Shown here: piece by piece, positions 58,716 to 64,000 of the stretch
Position numbering within the stretch: the first letter of the stretch is position 1
Layout of the letters: each line of letters begins with the position of its first letter
NCBI RefSeq assembly: GCF_022678645.1
Contig: NZ_JALBWV010000039.1
Coordinates: 1 to 64,000, forward strand
DNA length: 64,000 bases
Reading direction: 5' to 3'
DNA from: Saccharopolyspora soli
Lineage (GTDB): Bacteria; Actinomycetota; Actinomycetes; Mycobacteriales; Pseudonocardiaceae
Position numbers and translations under genes: made by a program
Notes under the pieces: generated by a model
The model's input: only the letters and a program-made list of their open reading frames with translations
The model's database searches: none
Told to the model about the DNA's origin: nothing

Positions 58716-59654
58716 TCAGCCAGCCGCCGTGACCGCCTCGACCAGAAATGCCGGACGCCACCAGTAGTCAGCCAGCGGCCGGGTGGTGATCTCGGTGAAA
58801 CCGGCTCCCCGCAACAACGTCTCCCAGTGCTGGATGGCCAGTTCGTAGTTGGTGCGGGCGGCGGTGCCGAACTTGCCGAGGATCACCGGCAGGATGAACC
58901 CCGCACCCACGAGATCACGATCCGCGCCGTACTCGCGCAACCCGCGTTCCACCCGCACCACGCAGTCGCAGAACCAGGCGGGCTCCCACACCGAAGCCAC
59001 CTCGGGCACGTCGAACTCCACCAGCGCGAATCGGCCGGTGTGCGCGGCGACCCAGTGCAACACCTGGGCCTTCTCGTGCGGCGGCAGGGATTGCAGGGCG
59101 AAGCTGGACTGGATGAGGTCCCAGTGCTGGGTATGCGTCGCGGTGAAATCCTGGGCCGTCTGCGTCCACGCGTGGTGGACGATGCCGCGACGAGTCAGCT
59201 CAGCGGTCGTCTCGGCCAGCAGCGCCGCACTCGGCTCGACCACACCCACCACGGGCTGGTGCTCGACAAGTGCGGGCAACAGCGCCAACCCGTCCCCGAC
59301 ACCGATGTCAAGCACCCGCTGCGGCTGGTGCTGCCGGTAGATCTCCCGCAACGCCCCCGAAGTCGCCTCGTACAACCCCACATTGCCGCCGCCGCGGATG
59401 AACGCCCGAAACGCCGCGGGGGAGTCGTACACCCCCGTCGCACCGCCTTCAGCAGTGATCATGGCCAACAACCGGGCCAGTTCGCTGCCCGGGTCGTAGT
59501 CACTGGCCCGACCGGCCGCCCGGTGCGCCGTGGCGTCATCGCCGCTGCTGTGCGCCCAGATCGCGACATACAACGCCGACTCGACGTCGTCGACGGTCAC
59601 CTCCACGGGCCTCGCACCGGTGAGGTGGGCGTGGTGCACCTCGTGGATCGACAC
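58716..59654 (-). CDS. SAM-dependent methyltransferase
   Basis: 312 aa from GTG 59654, with GGAG 5 nt upstream. A helical N-terminal part (ESALYVAIWAHSSGDDATAH) is followed by the Rossmann core: RVLDIGVGDGLALLPALVEH near residue 112, VVGVVEPSAALLAETTAEL, then DLIQSSFALQSLPPHEKAQV and FALVEFDVPE. It resembles class I methyltransferases linked to natural products. The acceptor is unknown. It is 11 bp after the ASCH/winged-helix gene on the same strand, so the two are one operon. Confidence 0.82.
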   Translation of the reverse strand: MSIHEVHHAHLTGARPVEVTVDDVESALYVAIWAHSSGDDATAHRAAGRASDYDPGSELARLLAMITAEGGATGVYDSPAAFRAFIRGGGNVGLYEATSGALREIYRQHQPQRVLDIGVGDGLALLPALVEHQPVVGVVEPSAALLAETTAELTRRGIVHHAWTQTAQDFTATHTQHWDLIQSSFALQSLPPHEKAQVLHWVAAHTGRFALVEFDVPEVASVWEPAWFCDCVVRVERGLREYGADRDLVGAGFILPVILGKFGTAARTNYELAIQHWETLLRGAGFTEITTRPLADYWWRPAFLVEAVTAAG

Positions 59655-59665
59655 GCGTTCTCCAT

Positions 59666-60241
59666 TCAGCCAGGACCGTCGAGATAGGACACTCCGCGCG
59701 AGGACAACCGGAATCCGGCAGCCAGCGGCTCGACGAGGCCGAGTTCCCGCAACCGCCACACATCCGACTTCCAACGCGACACCGGACGCCCCTGCTCAGC
59801 GGCCAGCTCAGCGACCCGCACCCCCGGCCGCCGCGCCAGCACCTCCAGGACCTGCCGCGTCCACGGTCCGCGCGGAGCGGACACGTCCAACTGCGCCAGC
59901 CGCCGATCGATCGCCGCCCGCTCCCGACCACCCAACACCACAGGTTCCTGCGGCGACGCCGGGGCCAGGCCCTCGTAGCGCAACGCGAGCCGGTAAACCG
60001 AACCCGGCCCGTGCTTGTCCAGAGAGGACCGCAACCCCGCAGCCGAGGAGAACCCAGCCCGGCGCGCGTCCGCGTCGGTGATCTGCCCCGGATCGACCTC
60101 GGTGACCTCATCGATGCCGATCAACCCGACCGCAGTGCGCAGTTGCGATCCAGCCCTGGCCTGCGGACTGCTCCACCGCAGGAACGCCAGACTGATCTCA
60201 CCGCACGCCACCCCGCGCAGAATCCGATCGCTCAACGCCAC
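59666..60241 (-). CDS. ASCH/PUA-like domain fused to a winged helix
   Basis: 191 aa from ATG 60241. Residues 1-90 look like an ASCH/PUA-type barrel that may bind RNA or modified nucleotides: ILRGVACGEISLAFLRWSSP, SQLRTAVGLIGIDEVTEVD, ITDADARRAGFSSAAGLRSS. Residues 110-190 are a winged helix: AIDRRLAQLDVSAPRG, VLEVLARRPGVRVAELAAEQ, WKSDVWRLRELGLVEPLAAG and the wing FRLSSRGVSYL. The coupling of a nucleic-acid sensor domain to a DNA-binding wing suggests a regulator, but this is inference. It precedes the methyltransferase. Confidence 0.6.
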   Translation of the reverse strand: MALSDRILRGVACGEISLAFLRWSSPQARAGSQLRTAVGLIGIDEVTEVDPGQITDADARRAGFSSAAGLRSSLDKHGPGSVYRLALRYEGLAPASPQEPVVLGGRERAAIDRRLAQLDVSAPRGPWTRQVLEVLARRPGVRVAELAAEQGRPVSRWKSDVWRLRELGLVEPLAAGFRLSSRGVSYLDGPG

Positions 60242-60361
60242 CCCACCACGCTAATACCTCCCGCACCAGCGTCACCTGACCCAGGGGCGCGCACCGGACG
60301 ATGATCACGAAACGGGGTCGCCAACTTCCGCAGGTGTGCTGAATCGGGGGAGAATCGGCAC

Positions 60362-61084
60362 ATGTTGCAGGTCTGCCTCAACGGCGCCCGGTCCCCGCGC
60401 GAGCACTTCCACCTGCCCGTGCGCCCGGAGGAACTGGCCAAGGCCGCCGCCGACAGCGTCGCCGCCGGAGCCACCGACATCCACCTGCACCCCAAGGCCC
60501 CCGACGGCACCGACAGCCTCGATCCGCACCTGGTCGCGGCGGCCCTGCGCGCGGTGCGCGCGGCCGCCCCCGGCGTACCGGTCGGGGTCACCACCGGCGC
60601 CTGGACCACCCCGGACCCGGCCGATCGGGTCCGCATCATCCGGGCGTGGACGGTGCTGCCCGACCACGCCTCGGTCAACTGGCACGAACCCGGCGCCGAC
60701 GACATCGCGGCCGCGCTGCTGGCACGCGGCGTCGGCATCGAGGCAGGCATCCACTCCGGCACCGACGCCGACCGCCAATTCCTGCGCTCCCCGCACCACG
60801 GCCGGGTGCTGCGGGTGCTCGCCGAGGTCACCGACCGGACCGCGCGCGGCGCGGCCACCACCGCCGAAGCGCTGCTGGAACGGCTGCGCCCGGCAACGAC
60901 CCCGATCCTGCTGCACGGCGAGGCAGCCGGGGCGTGGCCGGTGCTGACCGTCGCCGCCCGCCGCGGGCTGCCCACCCGCATCGGCCTGGAAGACACCCTG
61001 CTGCTGCCGGATGGACAGGTCGCCGCCGACAACGCCGAACTCGTCACCGCCGCAACCCGCATCCTCGCGCAGGAGGCCTCGTGA
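60362..61084 (+). CDS. BKACE family beta-keto acid cleavage enzyme (DUF849)
   Basis: 240 aa, shorter than typical members (about 270-310). Metal ligands are in DIHLHPKAPDG near residue 40; ARGVGIEAGIHSGTDADRQF and PILLHGEAAGAWPVLTVAAR hold later barrel residues, with GLEDTLLLPDG near the end. The family condenses acetyl-CoA with a beta-keto acid to give a CoA thioester and acetoacetate, as in lysine fermentation (Kce), with varied substrates. It is coupled by GTGA to a thioesterase, which fits a CoA-product pathway. Confidence 0.82.
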   Translation: MLQVCLNGARSPREHFHLPVRPEELAKAAADSVAAGATDIHLHPKAPDGTDSLDPHLVAAALRAVRAAAPGVPVGVTTGAWTTPDPADRVRIIRAWTVLPDHASVNWHEPGADDIAAALLARGVGIEAGIHSGTDADRQFLRSPHHGRVLRVLAEVTDRTARGAATTAEALLERLRPATTPILLHGEAAGAWPVLTVAARRGLPTRIGLEDTLLLPDGQVAADNAELVTAATRILAQEAS

Positions 61085-61488
61085 CCGCAGTCGACCACGA
61101 GCAACTGGTGGCCCGCATGCCCTTCGCGGTGGCGCTGGGCGTGCGGATCAACTCCGTGAACGCCGAAGAAGTCCGCGGCCACCTGGACTGGGCGGCCGAA
61201 CGCTGCACGTCAGGGGGAGTGCTGCACGGGGGAGCGGTCATGGCGCTGGCTGACTCGATCGGCGCGATCTGCGCCTTCCTCAACCTGCCCGAAGGCGCGC
61301 ACACCGCCACGATCGAGTCGAAGACCAACTTCTTCCGCGCGGTGCGCGAGGGCACGCTGCACGCGGTCAGCCGACCACTGCACGTGGGCCGCACGAACAT
61401 CGCCGTGCAGACCGAACTGCTCGACGCCGCCGGACGCCGCGTCGGTCACACCACGCAGACCCAAGCCGTGCTGTCCACGAACAGCTAG
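61081..61488 (+). CDS. PaaI-family hotdog thioesterase
   Basis: 135 aa from GTG 61081, overlapping the previous stop. The hotdog core is MPFAVALGVRINSVNAEEV, then CTSGGVLHGGAVMALADSIG (the HGG motif and the catalytic acid) and TIESKTNFFRAVREGTLHAV. It hydrolyses an acyl-CoA thioester. Coupling to the BKACE gene suggests it releases the acid from, or clears, the CoA product of that enzyme. Confidence 0.9.
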   Translation: MTAVDHEQLVARMPFAVALGVRINSVNAEEVRGHLDWAAERCTSGGVLHGGAVMALADSIGAICAFLNLPEGAHTATIESKTNFFRAVREGTLHAVSRPLHVGRTNIAVQTELLDAAGRRVGHTTQTQAVLSTNS

Positions 61489-61510
61489 CCACTATATTTC
61501 CCATTGGCTA
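61486..61510. promoter_or_regulatory. Candidate promoter/operator of the ArsR-SRPBCC pair
   Basis: A 6-bp inverted repeat TAGCCA...TGGCTA spans an AT-rich core with TATATT, and a second TATATT follows before GTG 61521. The region overlaps the thioesterase stop. The short gap to the start implies a very short mRNA leader. Plausible ArsR target, weaker than the repeat at 41909. Confidence 0.4.
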
Positions 61511-61520
61511 TATTGATGGT

Positions 61521-61847
61521 GTGGCAAGCACCTTCGAAGTCCTCGCCGAACCACACCGCCGGGACATCCTCGACCTGCTGCGCACCGGCGAACGCGCAGT
61601 CGGCGACCTCGTGGACCAGCTGCCGCTGAGCCAACCCACGGTCTCCAAACACCTCAAAGTGCTGCGCGAAGCGGGCCTGGTCGAAGTCCGCCAGGACGCA
61701 CAACGCCGCTGGTACCGACTGCGCCTGGAACCTCTGGCCGAGATCGACACCTGGCTCGCACCCTACCGCCGGATGTGGCAAGACCGGCTCGACGCCCTGG
61801 AACGCCACCTCGACACCATGCCCGACCCGAAGGACCCCCAACCATGA
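61521..61847 (+). CDS. ArsR family regulator
   Basis: 108 aa from GTG 61521. TFEVLAEPHRRDILDLLRTG, VDQLPLSQPTVSKHLKVLRE and QDAQRRWYRLRLEPL form the winged helix; there are no metal-binding cysteines. It overlaps the next start as ATGA. It belongs to the SRPBCC-associated ArsR group and is related in layout to the pair at 42323/42752. It probably represses its own two-gene operon. Confidence 0.92.
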   Translation: MASTFEVLAEPHRRDILDLLRTGERAVGDLVDQLPLSQPTVSKHLKVLREAGLVEVRQDAQRRWYRLRLEPLAEIDTWLAPYRRMWQDRLDALERHLDTMPDPKDPQP

Positions 61848-62779
61848 ACACCACCATCACCATGATCGGCGACCGCCCGGTACTGCACCTGCAACGCCTC
61901 CTGCACCACCCACCGGAGAAGGTCTGGCAGGCCATCACCGACCCCGCCGAACTCGCCCACTGGTTCCCAGCCCGCATCGACTTCGACCAACCCGTCATCG
62001 GCGCACCGATGCGCTTCACCTTCGAAGGCTCCGACCAATCCGACGAAGGCGAAATCCTGGAGATCGACCCGCCGAAGGTCTTCGCCTTCCGCTGGAGCGA
62101 AGACGTCATCCGCTGCGAACTGCTCCCACGCCCCGAAGGCTGCCTGCTGGTGTTCAACCACACCCTGCGCGGCCCCGACAGCGACCGCCCATCGGCCGCC
62201 CGCCACGCCGCGGGCTGGGACGCCTGCCTGGACGCCCTGACCACCCGACTGGAGGACGGCACCACCGCCGAATTCTCCATGCAGACCTGGTTCGAACGCA
62301 CCGAGGCGTACATCGAACAATTCGGCCTCGCCGAAGGCCAACTGCACACCACCGAGGACGGCTGGACGATCCACTTCGAACGCGACCTCGTCCAACCACT
62401 CGAACAGGTCTGGGCACTGCTCACCGAAGGCACCGAACCCGCACCTGGCGCCGAACCACCACTGCAGACCACCCACGGCTACGGACAGACCGGCGCACTC
62501 ACCACCGTCGATGCCCCGCACGTCCTGGAATACACCTGGCAGCCCGCCGGAACCGTGCGCTTCCAACTCCGCGCCCAGCACCCGATCGGCACCCGCCTGA
62601 CGCTGACCCACACCGTGCCCACCAACCAAGCCGCCGACCGAGCGACCCTGCTGGCAGCCTGGCAAACCCACCTGGAACTGCTGTTCGCCGCACTGCACGG
62701 CGACATCCGCTGCCCCTGGCCAGCGGAACGAACCGAACACCTGCGCAAGCACTACACCCAGTACCTCGACCTGGACTGA
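61844..62779 (+). CDS. Double SRPBCC (AHSA1-like) domain protein
   Basis: 311 aa from ATG 61844. Domain 1 (about 10-150): LHLQRLLHHPPEKVWQAITD, HWFPARIDFDQPVIGAPMRF, then RHAAGWDACLDALTTRLEDG as the closing helix. Domain 2 (about 170-300): WTIHFERDLVQPLEQVWALL, VDAPHVLEYTWQPAGTVRFQ and the closing helix LLAAWQTHLELLFAALHGD. Two pockets in one chain is less common than the single-domain form at 42752. Ligand unknown. Co-expressed with the ArsR protein. Confidence 0.88.
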   Translation: MNTTITMIGDRPVLHLQRLLHHPPEKVWQAITDPAELAHWFPARIDFDQPVIGAPMRFTFEGSDQSDEGEILEIDPPKVFAFRWSEDVIRCELLPRPEGCLLVFNHTLRGPDSDRPSAARHAAGWDACLDALTTRLEDGTTAEFSMQTWFERTEAYIEQFGLAEGQLHTTEDGWTIHFERDLVQPLEQVWALLTEGTEPAPGAEPPLQTTHGYGQTGALTTVDAPHVLEYTWQPAGTVRFQLRAQHPIGTRLTLTHTVPTNQAADRATLLAAWQTHLELLFAALHGDIRCPWPAERTEHLRKHYTQYLDLD

Positions 62780-63012
62780 GGAGCGAAGGGCACCTCCTGC
62801 CGAGTGAGTCCTTTGTATTAGGGGCCAATGGGGGCCTGCGCCGACAGACCAAGGGGCGGCCCCCGTTGAACGGCCGAATCCGCAGTTGCGCGTCTCGCGA
62901 CAGGACTAATCCGCAAATGCGGGTGAATTCGAGCGATCTGGCCGTGTATGCGGATCGTGATGCCCCCTTGTGGTCGATGTGTCGGTGGAGGTGCTCGCTT
63001 TACCGTGGGCGC
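62780..63012. other. Non-coding stretch with a G/C hairpin
   Basis: No gene is seen. GGGGGCC at 62830 can pair with GGCCCCC ending at 62864, a possible terminator for the SRPBCC operon though it lies 50 bp past the stop. The remainder shows nothing recognisable. Confidence 0.35.
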
Positions 63013-63541
63013 ATGGAGCCGTCCGCCAGGGGTGTCGGAGAGCCGGAGATTCCGGCCCAACGCGCTGAGCTGGGGCCAAGACAGGTGCTGATCGCGGGTG
63101 ATGTGGGGTCCGTCCTCGGGTGCTGGAGACCGCCGAGCTCGACGCGCGAGCGCGCTGCGAGCAGGAGGTCCACTACGTCACCCGGCGTCGTCGGGAAGTG
63201 CACCTTGTGCGGGGGGTTCCGCTGTATGAGGTGCTGGCGGAGATCCCTCCCGGTTGGATCAGCGGCACAAGATGGGTCAGCTCAACGTGATCGTGCTTGC
63301 TTTGTCCGAGGACAGGTTCCAGGTGGTGTTGTCCCTGGCGGAGATCGACCCGGAGTTCGGCGCGTGTGCCGCGCTGTTGGCCACCCGCTACAACGGTCGT
63401 GCGTTGACCCGGCCGACCTTGGTGATGCCCTGCGATGGGCGGGCCAGCCGCTATGTGCGGGGGCTGTGCCAGTTGCGGCTGCGCAGCGTCGCTCCGTCGG
63501 GCGCGGTCACTGAGCCGGAGGAGCGCGGCGCCGCGCGGTGA
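63013..63541 (+). pseudogene. Fragmented molybdopterin-dependent oxidoreductase-like gene
   Basis: Three reading frames are needed to follow the homology. From ATG 63013 frame one gives RQVLIAGDVGS. Near 63107 it moves to VLETAELDARARCEQEVHYV and GVPLYEVLAEIPPG. Near 63255 it moves to GQLNVIVLALSEDRFQVVLS, LAEIDPEFGACAALLA and RYVRGLCQLRLRSV. The order matches the sulfite-oxidase-like fold of small secreted-type molybdopterin proteins (the AEIDPEFG region is characteristic), but the cofactor cysteine region is not recognisable. At least two frameshifts, so inactive. Confidence 0.65.
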
Positions 63542-63716
63542 AATTCCGGAGTTCGAGCTCGGATGTCGCGATGACCGATGTGGACGGTCGGGAACGTCCA
63601 GTAGCGAAAACGCCTGCGGTGATGGCGATCAGTGTTGCGCCGACAAGGCTTACGGTGGCGGCGATTTTCGCGACGGGGAACAGGACGGATAAGAGTGCGT
63701 TGATGACGGTTTTCAT
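63507..63716 (-). CDS. Small membrane protein under a palindromic operator
   Basis: 69 aa from ATG 63716. One strong hydrophobic segment at about 7-40 (LLSVLFPVAKIAATVSLVGA, then TLIAITAGVFA), possibly two short helices, followed by a polar tail. No family recognised. There is no ribosome site; a perfect 26-bp palindrome ends 3 bp before the ATG, so the gene is probably leaderless and tightly regulated. Its 3' end overlaps the convergent pseudogene. Confidence 0.5.
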   Translation of the reverse strand: MKTVINALLSVLFPVAKIAATVSLVGATLIAITAGVFATGRSRPSTSVIATSELELRNFTARRRAPPAQ

Positions 63717-63719
63717 GGT

Positions 63720-63745
63720 GTTTCATAGGTGGTCACCTATGAAAC
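63720..63745. promoter_or_regulatory. Perfect 26-bp palindromic operator
   Basis: GTTTCATAGGTG, 2-nt spacer, CACCTATGAAAC: 12-bp arms with no mismatch. AT-rich centre arms in GC-rich DNA. It abuts the small membrane-protein gene on the minus strand and could equally serve a gene to the right. Its regulator is not identified in the window. Confidence 0.7.
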
Positions 63746-64000
63746 GCAGCCAGCGTCACACGACGCTGTACGGCCGCGGGCGTCCACCAATCGCCTCGGT
63801 CATCCGCGCGGACTCGTCGAAGGATCGCTGCACGCGCTTACGGCTGAACACGGGGGACGGCACTGGAATACGGCAGAAAGACACCGCGGGGCTGCGCACT
63901 GACCAGCGCCTGGACCTCAGCGCACCACCGACCCCGCCCAGCGGCCAAGAAGATCAGGGCCGGCAGCGCTCACCTCCGCCGCCGAAGCCAGATGGATCGT
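63746..64000. other. Right edge, no gene assigned
   Basis: No recognisable gene. A minus-strand frame near 63850-63990 (ending GVFLPYSSAVPRVQP) has protein-like composition and could be the tail of a gene cut by the window, but no family is evident. Confidence 0.25.

Overview
The window is high-GC DNA from an actinomycete. GTG starts, ATGA/GTGA stop-start overlaps, leaderless-looking genes and the families present fit the Pseudonocardiaceae (a Saccharopolyspora-like genome is my best guess; this is inference). I see no rRNA, tRNA, CRISPR array or complete insertion sequence. Several decayed mobile-element and gene remnants show an accessory, remodelled region.

Layout. 0-8.4 kb: metabolic genes (MBL-like protein, small ATPase, threonine aldolase, GT-B glycosyltransferase), a partial duplication of a gene junction, a gutted serine recombinase, a PHA-synthase-like hydrolase, and a TetR-SGNH hydrolase-SDR operon behind a perfect operator. 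8.4-11.6 kb: a large protein fusing an endonuclease Q-like PHP domain to a UvrD helicase. 11.6-16.8 kb: VOC protein, pentapeptide-repeat protein with TetR, an IS200/IS605-like remnant, a coiled-coil protein truncated against an SDR fragment, and a broken XRE regulator.

16.8-40 kb is the main feature: a catabolic island for an aromatic acid. A FadR-type GntR repressor faces a Rieske dioxygenase (alpha, beta), a 98-aa unknown, a zinc alcohol dehydrogenase and a PhtC-like class II aldolase/decarboxylase. Next come a beta-hydroxyacid dehydrogenase, a cupin, a complete ABC importer (two tandem lipoproteins, fused double permease, ATPase) and two MFS transporters. A reverse-strand operon adds ferredoxin reductase, ferredoxin, two bicupins and a Pch2/TRIP13-like AAA+ ATPase. 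Divergent from it is a 4,5-dihydroxyphthalate-decarboxylase-like gene, then a frameshifted RidA and another cupin. Related 19-bp operator-like sequences lie before four of these transcription units, with a fifth half-related site, so the island looks like a single FadR regulon. A phthalate-like dicarboxylate is the most economical substrate guess, but it is unproven.

40-50.5 kb: a Tn3 transposase fragment, a small ribbon-helix-helix operon with a near-consensus promoter, a VOC-ArsR-SRPBCC operon, malate dehydrogenase, an ECF42-type sigma factor with its YCII partner and a DUF899 protein, a LysE exporter and a drug-efflux MFS. 50.5-57 kb: a resistance-like operon (ABC-F protein, Vat/CatB acetyltransferase, esterase, SDR) divergent from a MarR regulator, then two coupled GNAT genes. 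57.4-64 kb: a tryptophanyl-tRNA synthetase behind a classical Trp-Trp leader peptide and attenuator, a methyltransferase, an ASCH/winged-helix protein, a BKACE-thioesterase pair, a second ArsR-SRPBCC operon, a fragmented molybdopterin-oxidoreductase gene, and a small membrane protein under a perfect 26-bp palindrome.
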